Part shown: positions 20,290 through 30,350 of the stretch, piece by piece | Numbering within the stretch: position 1 is the stretch's first letter | How the letters are laid out: every line of letters starts with the position of its first letter | Source: Prorocentrum cordatum | Taxonomy: Eukaryota > Sar > Dinophyceae > Prorocentrales > Prorocentraceae | Assembly (NCBI GenBank): GCA_963575745.1 | Contig: CAUYUJ010019352.1 | Coordinates: 1 to 57,500 of the forward strand | DNA: 57,500 bases | Direction: 5' to 3' | Program-made: the position numbers and the translations under genes | The notes under the pieces: model-generated | The model's database searches: none | Seen by the model: only the letters and a program-made list of their open reading frames with translations | What the model was told of the DNA's origin: nothing

Positions 20290-20907
20290 CTACTGGAAGC
20301 TAAGCGTCGTCTGGCGCATCTCCCGTCGGCGAGTGAAAACAGAGGGCGGCCCATCACCTGGTGGCGAACCATCGCCTGGCGAACCATCACCTGGCGGCGA
20401 ACCATCGCCTGGCGAACCATCGCCTGGTGGCGGGCCATCGCCTGGTGGCGAGCCATCGCCTGGTGGCGGGCCATCGCCTGGTGGCGAGCCATCGCCTGCT
20501 GCGACTGGCGGGTCATAGTACTCCTCGGACCCATCAGCTTCAGCCTCATCACGTGCCTCGTTATCTAAGCGATCACGAAGGGATTGGGCTGCGTTGTTGA
20601 TGTACGTGGGAGTCCAATCGTCCACTCGCTCCTGCAGACGCTTGCCGTCGACCACCATGAACACCGTCCTGCGACGTTTGTCGCATTTCACACCTTCCAC
20701 CCCTGCTGGTGCTGACCGCAAGCGATGTGTTGCCTCCTGACTGCATGAAACCGCTGCTGCGATAGATGCAACCCGTATGTACTCAAGTCCCGTTGGCGCA
20801 CATTCGACCCACACCTTCTTAGTAGCATTCAGCTCAAACAGAAGCTTCAAGGTAACTGCATCGTGATGCAAATGCTCATCACCATGGTCGCACTGGACTG
20901 CGGGCAT
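20290..20907 (-). CDS. Unknown protein with GDGSPP repeats (about 205 aa, 5' end uncertain)
   Basis: The coding frame is clear from VQCDHGDEHLHHDA through VWVECAPTGLEYIRVASI to a C-terminal tail of GDGSPPGDGPPP repeats and EMRQTTLSFQ. The ATG at 20907 lies just upstream of a possible acceptor (TGCCCGCAG at about 20898), so a missing upstream exon is possible. The end QTTLSFQ resembles a PIP-box (Q-x-x-L/I-x-x-F-F/Y) only loosely. The repeats correspond to TGGTGGCGA/GCCATCGCC words at 20355-20510 on plus. Family unknown. It converges on the GYD gene ending at 20215. Confidence 0.5.
   Translation of the reverse strand: MPAVQCDHGDEHLHHDAVTLKLLFELNATKKVWVECAPTGLEYIRVASIAAAVSCSQEATHRLRSAPAGVEGVKCDKRRRTVFMVVDGKRLQERVDDWTPTYINNAAQSLRDRLDNEARDEAEADGSEEYYDPPVAAGDGSPPGDGPPPGDGSPPGDGPPPGDGSPGDGSPPGDGSPGDGSPPGDGPPSVFTRRREMRQTTLSFQ
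20350..20510. repeat. CCATCGCCTGGTGGCG tandem repeat (coding)
   Basis: Twelve or so degenerate 12-18-bp units built from CCATCGCCTGGTGGCG and CCATCGCCTGGCGAA. They encode the GDGSPP tail of the minus gene and could equally be a minisatellite that invaded it. Confidence 0.75.
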
Positions 20908-21059
20908 ATATGTCGAGACAGTTTCTGGTAGACCACCATCCCGTTAGGGCACATGTCTAGAATGCGTTCTCTTCTACGCCCTTCACCCCCTTGGGGGAGT
21001 GGTTTGCCTGGACGGTGGTTCCAAGAAGGGCTCATATATACTTCAAGATGTCCACGGAT

Positions 21060-21420
21060 ATGTCCCAATATCACGCGATGCCTCAACATGCAGGCATGGA
21101 TATCACGCGACCCAAGATTGCCCAAGCTTGTCCAAGATATCACGCGATCCAAGATTGCCCAAGAAGTCTCAAGGTCAAGAGATCGATCCAAGAGTGGTCC
21201 AAGAGCGGCCTATTCACGCAAGCGAATTAAGGCATCTCCTATTCCTCCTCCTCATCATTTTTTTGTCATCCTTATGCTCCGTCCTCCTCCCCCTTTCCCT
21301 CCTCCCATTTCTCCTCCACCATCCCCCTCTGTTTCAGCCCCTCCTCCTCGCCCCCCTCCCCCGCCACTCCACCTCATCATCCAATGTATCATCCTCCTCC
21401 TCTCCTTCCTCCTCCCCTGG
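21060..21420. repeat. CCAAGATTGCCCAAG repeats and a CTCCTC tract
   Basis: ATATCACGCGA occurs three times between 21067 and 21157, alternating with CCAAGATTGCCCAAG-type words to about 21215. 21235-21420 is then pyrimidine-rich (CTCCTCCTC). No gene is credible in 20908-21333 except possible exon or intron sequence of the flanking minus genes. Confidence 0.6.
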
Positions 21421-22008
21421 TGGGAATGCGCGAAGCGTCCACGATTGCGACATATCCAGAGAACTCCTATTGTTCTTAATGACGCTGGCCCTGTCGCAAT
21501 CTTGCTGAAGCAATGGGTCGGCCTGCTTCAAGTGGTCCCAAATGGCCTCGGTGCAAGCGGCGTTGCGCATCTTCAAGATCTGATCGAAAAACGAATTTGT
21601 CGCCAGAGGCGATTGGCTCTTGGTGGGGTTGGGCACAGATATAAATTTTTGCAGCTGCCTATCCGCTCTCGACAGCTCCACGAAGAGCCCCCCTGCCGCA
21701 TGCATCACCGCCCTCGGGGCCCATGGCTCGCGATCCTTAAGGCCGCCCCCCTCGATGACCGTGCGGAGCTGCACGCTCACTGCCATCTGCAGCTGCAGTG
21801 CGTGCGCAGATGCAGCGTGCACTCGCTTGGACACAGCCAAACGCCTGCGGGCCGATGCAATGGACAATTGCAGACGAGTCCGATGCGTGTTGACGCAATG
21901 ATGCAACGATTGCAGAGGAACGATACCGACGATGCTTTCATACATTTCATAAACACCCCCCACGACACATGGTATGTGTAACCGATGCTGCCAACACGCG
22001 AGCCTCAT
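21334..22008 (-). CDS. Unknown protein with acidic C-terminus (up to 224 aa)
   Basis: The minus frame is convincing from about MYESIVGIVPLQSLHHCV (21950) onward: it is helical, with heptad-like ARRRLAVSKRVHAASAHALQLQ, then FVELSRADRQLQKFI, FFDQILKMRNAACTEAIWDH and a final acidic/basic tail GEEEGEEEDD. No family is recognised. The first ATG overlaps the stop of the upstream gene (ATGA at 22005-22008), which in a eukaryote is probably chance; an internal Met or an upstream exon may be the true start. The acidic tail overlaps the purine side of the 21235-21420 tract, so the C-terminus could be intronic. Confidence 0.45.
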   Translation of the reverse strand: MRLACWQHRLHIPCVVGGVYEMYESIVGIVPLQSLHHCVNTHRTRLQLSIASARRRLAVSKRVHAASAHALQLQMAVSVQLRTVIEGGGLKDREPWAPRAVMHAAGGLFVELSRADRQLQKFISVPNPTKSQSPLATNSFFDQILKMRNAACTEAIWDHLKQADPLLQQDCDRASVIKNNRSSLDMSQSWTLRAFPPGEEEGEEEDDTLDDEVEWRGRGARRRG

Positions 22009-24421
22009 CGCTTCCTGGCCTTCTTAGCCGCGGGCGCAGCAGGCACATCGTCTACCTTGCGCTTGGGCATGAGCGATGCCAGCTGGGCGCTAAGGACATC
22101 GCCCTTGTTGATGGCGCACTTGTTTGTCAAAATTGGTACATACACTGATGGGACAGCTGTAGACTTGACGGTCTTGAGCTTCATGTTGGGGGTGCCGTGC
22201 TCACCTGAATCCTGTACGAGCCAGAAGGGGATGACGAGCGAAGACGGTGCCTGCTTCAGCCCTCCAACGCCAGTGTTCGTCTCAGCCTTAGGCATCTTGA
22301 TGCCACCACTGGGGGCCAACACGATATTGAACGTCAATCCCTTGGGGTCCTTGTATGTCTTCATGAACACATGCCCACACTGAACTATATCAGTCTGCTT
22401 CTTCAAGTAGATTGCCGAAGAGAGTGGGACAAGCACCAGCTCTTCAGCCTCAAACGAACGCGTTACGGTGAGAGCACGAAGCTTAACAGGCGTAATCACG
22501 CCACTCAAGTACTTGAGACAGTTGCCGTTCTGGCTGTATACATCATCCAAGGCCAGCCTGATTTTGGCCTCCTCGATACCCCACTGGTAATCGACAGACT
22601 TGAGGGGGCCATGATCAGCGAACTTGTCGATCGTTTCCTCTATGGGGGAGCAGCGGGAAAAAAAAAGATGAGACATGACGACGCAGAGCCAAATGAGATG
22701 AGGGAACGACGAACGAGAATTCAAAGGTGTGGGGGTGTATATGCATTCCACATGCATTGCGACGAGGTCGCAAGACTGTCCTTCATAATCGTGGACACGA
22801 CGAACTTGCCACGTAAGAAGTCGTCGATGGGGTGGCATGTCGCACTGCCCGTGGCCTGAAGCTTCAACTTCACGCCAGTCGCAGCGTCGATGGAGATCAG
22901 CTCGTAAATGTTCTCACCCAAGGTGTCGCTCGCCAAGGCGACTTTGGCGCCAACCTCAAACCCCTTGTCACTGAGCTTGTCCACTTGGTTCGACCACTTG
23001 CCCGAAGCGGTGTACTCTTTCACATCTGAGCTACGCGCCTGCCCTGTCACGGCTTTGGATGCGCCCTCGCGACCGATCTGCTTCCATGGGCTAGCAACTG
23101 CTTTGCCAACGTGCGTTGCCAACGCAGTGGTGAAGCTGACCCCGATGTCATTCAGCGTCTTGCAAGTGCCTAAGCGCTCATCGGGCTTGTTGAACACGAA
23201 ATGAACTACGCGAACGTCAGTCAATCCCACGATGGTGCCGTAGGCGACCGTGTCTGCCGTGATGCCCTCACCGCATGCGATCTGTCGCACTTTCTGAAGA
23301 AATTCATCGGCCACCATTACAATCGTAGACTTCTTATCGCTCGACAAGGCGGTCACGTCGCCTGGCTTCAAAAGCATCTGATGGCCATCCCTCGCGAACT
23401 TACCCGTCGCACATGTCATCGCCTTCATGCATGCGAGCTTGAATGTCGCAGCGGCCCCCTCATGCTTGATCTGCACCTCGGCGAGAGACTTCGCCATTGA
23501 ACCCGTGACCACGCACTGGGAGGTCAGCTGCCGCGAGAAGTCGCGAAGCTCGTTCAGAAAGATCGGGTTGCCGAGGCCGCCAGACAACTCCTTCACATAT
23601 TTTACTAAGCCATCGATCTCCCCAGGAAAGAGAGAGCCTGCGCGAGTCGCCTCGCGGATCACACTATCCCAATCGATCATGGTGCCACCCGTGTGGTGTC
23701 GGTTGGCAATTGCTGCGATCTTGTACATGAGACTCATGCGAGATTCGCATCTGGCAATTTGTTGGCCTGCATTGCCAGCCTCCTGAGCAAGATTACTAAT
23801 CCACGGGAACTCCTTCACGAACTCGTACCGAAAGACCTTCCACTCAATTCCTTCGTCACACGCCTTAGCGTAGTCTGGTTGAACCTCCCGTAACCTCGTC
23901 AGTGACAATTTCCCTTGGTGCGAGATTCTGTCGAAACGCTCTGGCATGACCGTGGGTACTGGAACCCCTGCGTTGATGCAACGCAAACCCATGGATGTGT
24001 GGCCGCACGTATAGGATGCGAACTTTGCATCGCAATCATACTGCGGCAGCTGGCCCGCTGAGTCCTCCATTATTTTGAAATTGAAGTTCTTGATTGCATT
24101 GTACTCAGGCGTGCCCACTGGTGGAAGTTCCATGCAAGCTGGATTCTGGAGGGCTGAGTTCTTGAATCCATTTTTGAAGATCTTGGAAATCAAATCCATA
24201 ACCTCGCTCGGAATGATTCCATCTCCGTAACGATTCTCTGTGCACACCATCATATACTTCGAGTGTATTTTTTCTACCCTCAGGCAGTCTATGCCTCTTG
24301 CAATGCTGCATACGTCTTCAAGTAATGAGACCACCGCTGCATCAGGATGCAAGTACATGTCCTTGATGGCCATCATCTTGGGGCGGACCTCCGCGATCTG
24401 CTGTTCACGGGAGGCGTTCAT
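22005..24421 (-). CDS. Unknown large protein, two exons (about 757 aa)
   Basis: Exon 1 is 24421-22781 (547 codons from MNASREQQIAEVRPKMMAIKD) and exon 2 is 22637-22005 (210 codons plus TGA). The proposed intron (22780-22638, 143 nt) runs from AAG|GACAGT to a T9CCC tract and ATAGAG|GAAACG, a GA-AG intron with the AGGA word at both borders, joining ...TIMK to ETIDKF. A GT-AG alternative (22776-22640) inserts only Asp-Lys. Exon 1 contains Cys/His positions (CDAKFASYTCGHTSMGLRC) but no known domain. Exon 2 ends in a basic, nuclear-signal-like PKRKVDDVPAAPAAKKARKR. The frame is open 22 codons upstream of the chosen ATG, through a weak SL-like word at 24475-24496. Sustained open frame and low-GC codon use support coding; function is unknown. 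Confidence 0.6.
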
Positions 24422-24474
24422 CACGCCGCGTGCAGGAGGACGCCACAAGCGCCAGCAGCAATCCTCGCCCAAAC

Positions 24475-24496
24475 GGCTGGAGCCCAAACTCTAGTG
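24475..24496 (-). other. Possible third relict spliced leader (weak)
   Basis: Reading minus, TCACTAGAGTTTGGGCTCCAG matches the 3' half of the DinoSL (TTTTGGCTCAAG) at 10 of 12 positions, including the TTTGGG variant of the two stronger relicts. The 5' half would need a two-base deletion. It lies 54 bp upstream of the ATG at 24421. Confidence 0.3.
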
Positions 24497-24899
24497 ACAT
24501 TCAAAAACATGTGCAACAGAGGGTTGCGAATTCGAAATGATATGTTGCATTTGCAACGCACAACATTCTTGTAACGCTCGATACAATATTCTGAATGCGT
24601 TCGCACGCAAGTCTGGATCATGATTTCCGATATGCGTGATCCCGAAAATCCAAACACATGCATGCGTTTCTGGAGGCAACATCCAAGGAAAACCCGATGC
24701 AGCAGCTCTGTTTTCACGTAAGCATGTAAAAGTTAGCGAAGTTAGCAACTTCGCTAACTCAAGCTATCTACCTCCAAATGCACCGCCCGAGTTAGCCGAC
24801 TTAGTAACATTACTAATGGTTATAACTTACTTGCAACCTAGTTGCAACTTACTTATAACCCACTTACATGTGCTGCTAACAATTAGTAAGGCCGAGGGC
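24497..24899. other. AT-rich flank with no gene
   Basis: No gene is seen. 24731-24759 is a strong hairpin. 24780-24900 is AT-rich with TTATAA and CTAATTGTTA (minus) words shared with the right flank of element A, and is probably the 3' untranslated end of element B. Confidence 0.5.
24731..24759. repeat. 29-bp hairpin, 13-bp stem and 3-nt loop
   Basis: AGTTAGCGAAGTT, loop AGC, then its exact reverse complement. It lies just beyond the 3' end of element B (minus orientation). A fragment, AGTTAGCG, also follows the equivalent end of element A near 8560. Confidence 0.88.
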
Positions 24900-25831
24900 C
24901 TTCAGGTAATTAGGCCTTCCTCGGCAGGGGAGCCCGCCCCCGCCCCTCCGGTCGGCATGAGCTTTTGCAGCGATGCTGTCACGGCCCCGCAGGGGGAGGA
25001 GCGCGCCGCCAGGGGGGGCCCGGGGCAATCACGAGGTCGAGGCTTCCCCCGGCAGCGTCTGCCCCGGCAGCGTTTCCGCTTGCGGCGCGCAGCGACGCCA
25101 CCTCCAGGTCGACTTTTTCGGTTGACGTGGGCTGCCCCGGCGAAGTCCCTCTCGCCGCCGGCGGGCGCGGTCTCCGCTCCGAGGTGGAAGCTTCGACCCG
25201 CCTGCCCCTTGCCCTCCTGCGGGCAATGGTAGGCTTGTGCTTTTTCATGGGATTGGTCCCTTACGGCAGCCCTGCTGCTCACGGGGCTCACTATGTCCTT
25301 GAGGCCAGAGGAATTATTGTCCTCTCGCCGTTGTGACCTGTCGCTGCCGAGCGACCGTCCGGACGCGGATGAGAGAGGGGGCGGGCGCGCGCCAGGCGCC
25401 GCCACCCTCTTCATTGCCGCGCCGGATCACTGTCGGGCCCGGCACGAGCACGCGCGCTGTTCGGACAGCGGCCGTCCAGATATGGGAAAAGGTGCTCGGC
25501 AGTTTGAGCCCCGCCGATCCGCTCGCCCCGCGCGGGCATAGTGGCCTCCGCGCTCGGCTGAACCATCTGGTGAGGACCTTGGGCGCGCCTGTCTCCCAGC
25601 GGTCTGCCGGCGGCGCTCTGTTGCCTTCTTGTTTGCGAGGCTCGGCCACCGCCGCCGCCAACGACCGGGTGCCCCCCCCGAGGCCGCGCGTTCCCCAGTA
25701 GCTTTCTTCGCTACTGCCAGCGACCGCCTTGTCGCTGCCCACTTGGATGCGAGCCCCCTCGAGTGGTCCGTCCTTATAGAGGCCGCCCACCAAGGCCTTG
25801 TCGCTTCGCAAGGTCTTTGAGCCTGGGATCG

Positions 25832-26215
25832 GCGAGTTCGCCCTCTCGGGTGACCAGGCGTGACCTAGTCCGCATGGGCCGTGCCGCGCGGTTCGCGCGC
25901 GCGTCGGCCCCGGGCGCGTTCGGGGCCGCCCGCGAGCGCGCGCCGCGCGCCCGCGCGGATGCCGTTCTCTCGCGCGCGATTGGGATAATGGTTTTCTTTA
26001 TTTCCTCCTCGCGACGCTTCGGCGGTCTCCGCAGCTTCTTGCCCCCCCCCCCTTTTCCCGAGGCCTTCGGCGCTGCGAGTTCGCCCAATCGGGTGACCAG
26101 GCGCGACCTAGTCCGCCTGGGCGGCGCCGCTCTCGGGGCTGCTCGCGCGCGCGCGCGCCGCGCGCCCGCGCGGAGACTGCTCTCTCGCGCGCGATTGGGA
26201 GAATCTTATTCCTCC
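25832..26215. repeat. Diverged tandem duplication, 243-bp offset
   Basis: A block beginning GCGAGTTCGCC, running through GACCTAGTCCGC and GCGCCGCGCGCCCGCGCGG, and ending TCTCGCGCGCGATTGGGA occurs at 25832-25986 and again at 26075-26213. The two copies differ by scattered substitutions and small indels. The intervening part includes a CTCCTCGCGACGCTTCGG patch resembling element A at 1143. Confidence 0.82.
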
Positions 26216-27289
26216 TCTTGTTTCTCCTCCTGCGGCCTCCTCCGCCGTCCTCCGCCCTCTCCAACTCCCCTTCCCCCGCCTCGTCCAGCCGGCTCAGCTG
26301 CGCGCGCGCCTCGGCAGCCGCTGTTGACGCGCACGCGACCGCTATCCCCCCCGATTCCTCTTGTCGGTCCTGTGGCGATGGCCATCCGGGCGCGGCTCGC
26401 GCGGCCATTGGAGCAGGTGGCGGCCGGGCGCCCTGCGAAGATTCGGATCAGCATGAACGCTGCTGATCTTCGCATCCGCATCGCGGCGATGCCGACGGTT
26501 GCCCAGCGAGTTCTGCTGCGTCAGGTGCTGGTCATCGAGGCTCAGCGCGCGGCAGCACTCGGCGGGCGCTCGGACGTCTCCTTCGCGCTGCGGCCTCGGG
26601 GCCCTGGTCTTCACGACGCTGCTGCTGAGTTCGACGGAGGCGGAGGTGATTGCGATGACGATGATGGCGATCAGGGCCCAGGAGAGGACGGCCCCCCTCG
26701 ACGCGAGCGCGACGGCCCCGGTCGTGACCATGGCGGGCGCGATGGTGGCCATGATATAGGTCAGGGTTCGGCATCTTGTGTTGGACAGGTGCGACCTGCT
26801 GATTGCGAGAACACCATCGCCCCTCCGCGTAAAGCACCTTGCACGCGCGCGTTGTTGCCGCAGTTGTCCCGCTCGACAGCTTAGTCTTCGATTGGGTCGT
26901 CTTCTTCGTACGAGTTGGACGGCAGGGGCCATCTGACGACGGGGTTCCATGACATCTCCGACGGCGCCAAGTGCATTGGCACCCAAACGGCGGATTCCGC
27001 CCCGCCCGTCGCCAACGCGGCCGTCGTCTGCAGCGCGGCGGGCCAGATGCTGCCTGACCCTCGCCGTGGAGCGGTTGATGCGCGCGCTGACGGATTCGTT
27101 CGGGCGCCTCCGCAGCGCGCTCGACTTGGCGGACCGAGGGGGCGAAATTGTTCGTGATGGCGATATTCCTGCACATGGGTGCGGTCTCCGCTGTGTGGGG
27201 TGTGCTCCTCGTGGCGATGAGTTTTGCAGTGAGCTTGTTATTCCTGCTGACCTTCCTGCTTGTATTGCTGGGGATCTCCATCCTGCTAG

Positions 27290-28410
27290 CGGTGATGCCG
27301 ATCTCCCTGCCGTGGACGTTCGCGGCGCTGATCCTCATGCCGATCTTCCTGCCGGGGATATTCGCGGCCCTGGCGCGGGCGTTCATGATGTCGGTCTTCG
27401 CGCCGAGGATATGCATGGCCATCGCCCCGCCGATCTTCATGGCGCCTATCTTCACTGTGGGGAAACTTCGATCTGCAGGCAGTGTTGCTGATCATGCTGC
27501 TGATCGCACTCGGGGAGGGGGTGGTCGTCATAGCGCCAGGGATGTTCATCCTGGCGGGGGAGATGATCACCATGGTCTTGCAGAACTTCTCCAGGAGAGT
27601 GGTATGTTTCTTCCAGGTCGCGCGGGTCTCCATCTGGCTCCCCCGTCGTTCTGGCGGTCGCGTCGAACTACCTGCCGCGGCCCCTCGCGGCGCCTATCTC
27701 CCCGTCGATCTTCTCGCCGGGGATCTTCGTGGTCCAGGGGGGGGGGGCCTCGTGATGCTGATCTGCGCGGGGTGGGTATTCCTGGCGATATTCCCGACGA
27801 TCTTCCATGTGATTGATTTTCTTCGCGCAGGGGGGTCATCTTGCTGGCGTCTGTGCTCGTGGGCGCGGTCTCTTCCGCGTGGATGTGTTCCTCTTGGACA
27901 TGCGCTTCGTAAGGGCTGTGTTATTTATGCTGATCTTCTTGCTTTTCTACTTGCTGGGGACCCCTCTTCTGCCGGTGGCGATGCCGACCTTCCGGCTGTG
28001 AATGTTCGTTGTGCTGATACTCATGCCGATCTTCGTGCTGGGGATATTCGCGGTCCTGGTGGGGGCCTTCATGATGCTGGTCTGAGTGCTGCGGATGCTC
28101 ACGGCGATGTCCCCGTCGATCCCCAAGGCGCCGTCGATTCAACGCTGGGGGGCTTTATATTGCAGGCGGTGGCGTTGATCATCCAGCTGATCATGCCCCA
28201 GGAGGGGGTGGTCCGCATAGTGTCCGGGGTCTTCATCCTGCCGGGGGAGATGGTTACTATGGTCGTGCAAAGCCTCCCCAGGAGGGCGGTCGTGTCATTT
28301 ATGGTCGTGCGGATATCCTTGTTGGCATCTCTCCTGCTGGCGGCTTTGCCCAGATTCCTGCCGTGGATCTTCGCGGTGCCAATCTTCTCGATGGGGATCT
28401 TCGCGGTCAC
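27290..28410 (-). repeat. Diverged 680-bp tandem duplication with short Arg/Glu/Asp/His-rich sub-repeats
   Basis: CTGATCCTCATGCCGATCTTC at 27328 returns as CTGATACTCATGCCGATCTTC at 28014, and GGGGGAGATGATCACCATGGT at 27557 returns as GGGGGAGATGGTTACTATGGT at 28237. Offsets are 680-686 bp. Within each copy a finer repeat is read on minus as REDRHEDPRREDRHE-type peptides and on plus as hydrophobic peptides. Neither reading is clearly a gene, and both appear as ORFs only because the unit is low-complexity. Confidence 0.75.
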
Positions 28411-29785
28411 GGGCCCTGCCCGCGCGCGGGCAAGCTGGCGGCGGCCGCGACCCTGCTGGGAGATGGGGGCTACCTCCGACCGCGCGTGCCGACGCAGATG
28501 TTGCCCGAAGAGCTGGGCCCCCCTCCGCGACGGGCGCCGAGCCGCTGGCCGCTGGCACTCCGCCCTCGGGGTCACGTCTTTGCTCGCGAGACTGGCTCGA
28601 CGAGCGACGGCGCGATCCTCGGCTACGAAGGGCAGGCATGGATGGAGCCGCCCTGGGCCGCTCTGGCAGGCGCCGCGAAGGGGAAGCCAGTCCGGGCTTT
28701 TACCTAGTCGGGGGAAGCTGCGCCCGCCTCGAGCTGGCGGCAGCCCCCGGCAGGGTTTGGCACGGCGGCCCCAGCATCGATCGAGCCCTGAGGCTCAGGC
28801 CGCTGGGCGGGGCCCGAGGGCGACAGGCGGCCCTCCTGTCCGTTGTCTGGCGCAAGAAGGCCGCGCGCCGGAGCAAGGCGCGGCGCGGCCTCCTCGCGAC
28901 GACGCCAGCCCGCGGCGGGGCGCCACGCGCGCCTCGTGGAGCTGGCGCTGGAGGCCGGCGTCCGCGTCGCCTCAGCTACTGCTCGGCATTGAAAGGCCAG
29001 CATCTCGGCGATCCTTTCGACGGCGAAGGAGGCAATGCGAAGGCCGCCCGCCAGGAAGGCGCGCCTGGCGGGACCCGGGGGCCCCCTGACGGGCCCGAGG
29101 GCGACCTGACTCGACCCGCCGCCCAACGCTGCACTCGCCGGGATGCGGCTTCTGGGGCGCTGCTAGCTGGCATGTTCCCCCCACCTTGTCAGACTTTCGG
29201 CGCTGCTCGCGATCGCGCGGCGGCGATTCGGACACCCGAGTCCCCTTGGGGCGCTCCTTGGGCCAACGAGAAGGTTTCTGCAAAGCTTAGAATCGGCAAG
29301 CTGATGCGCTACCTGCGCGCGCGGAGCACCTCTTGGATTTTGACGACCCAAGATTGTCCAACATGTGGATAGCGCCCCAGGTGAATGACCTCATGTCTAT
29401 GGTCAGCGTCTGTAAAACATGGTGGGATTTCTGTCAATTCGGCACTCCTTGGCGCATGCGTGCACACTTCGCTTGTGGTGATATACCTCGAGCAGACCTT
29501 TTCTGCCTCGAACGTAAGTGCGAACGCACTAGCGGCCCATGCAGTGCCAGCCAACAGAAGCACTATTAGCTAGAGGGGTCGGCCATGACTACACGTGCAC
29601 TACCTTACCCTAAACGGTTACGCAAATCCCTCGCGCACGCTCTCAGACATAGAGCCCGCAACGCACACATAAACGTCTCAGACCTTGCGTTCGCGATCCA
29701 CCCGCCCCTGGCTTCGCCGCCCCTGAGCTAATCCCTGCACTCTAAAGCGAGAACTCCCCTGATGATGTTTTTTTTCGGGGCTGTT

Positions 29786-30131
29786 GCATACTTTGGCCCA
29801 CGGGCGCTGGCCCAGAATATCTTTCGGCTGCAGGGTCGCAGCCGTCAAGACGCGCGTGGTGTCTACGAGACGCATTTCTTCGCAAAAATATAGCCCAATG
29901 ATAATAGGGTGCGCGCACAGAGCTATCTCAAGAGGCTCATGTAAAACGGCGCGTCTTTCGAAGGGTTCATCCACAACCGTGTCTCCTTTTCAAGTCTGTT
30001 GCTCGGCCCGCACCATATCAGGACTGTTGAATGCTTTGGTCCAGAGGCTCTGGTCCAGAATGTCATCCGGCTGCAGGGTCGCAGCCGCCATGGCGCGCTT
30101 GGTATCGACGAGACGCATTTCTCCGCAATGT
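29786..30131 (-). repeat. Duplicated about 105-bp segment, possibly exon copies
   Basis: 29786-29890 and 30027-30131 are similar over about 105 bp. Read on minus, both encode MRLVDTxR..AATLQPxDIL..xxWxKxxNSP, with about 24 of 35 residues identical and most changes at third positions. Each is preceded by an AG. This pattern suggests duplicated exons of an unrecognised minus-strand gene, or a repeat of one. Confidence 0.5.
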
Positions 30132-30139
30132 AAGAAACT

Positions 30140-30263
30140 GATATGTGTGTATATGTATACACATGCATAAGTGTATATCATGTTTGGGTACATGTCTGCG
30201 TAAGTATGTAGGTACGTACATGTATACATGTTGAATATGTGTACATGTGTGTATGTATAAAAC

Positions 30264-30310
<47 letters not shown>

Positions 30311-30350
30311 TGTATATATATATATGTGTATATATGTGTGTATATATCAG
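30140..30350. repeat. TA/GT microsatellite
   Basis: GTATATGTATACACATG-type words are followed by a pure TA run of about 46 bp (30264-30309) and TATATGTG words. There is no coding content. Confidence 0.92.

Larger units (their letters stand above)
24900..29340 (-). mobile_element. Element B: decayed GC-rich repeat element, inverted relative to A
   Basis: It ends at TACCTGAAGGCCCT (minus) with an AT-rich flank, as element A does on plus, so A and B are in opposite orientation. Internally it is GC-rich and full of shadow ORFs. No RT motif was recognised. The right boundary (about 29340) is where composition returns to average. It contains a 243-bp-offset duplication (25832 and 26075) and a 680-bp-offset duplication (27300 and 27985). 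It may be a truncated relative or only share the 3' end. Confidence 0.4.

Noticed and set aside
22005-22008. ATGA stop-start overlap suggesting an operon
   Set aside because: Translational coupling is not expected in a nuclear eukaryotic genome, and the downstream ORF's true start is doubtful.
27148-27816. Multi-pass membrane protein (very hydrophobic plus-strand ORF)
   Set aside because: Hydrophobicity arises from reading a duplicated low-complexity repeat. The frame is not maintained in the second copy, and there is no loop or signal structure.
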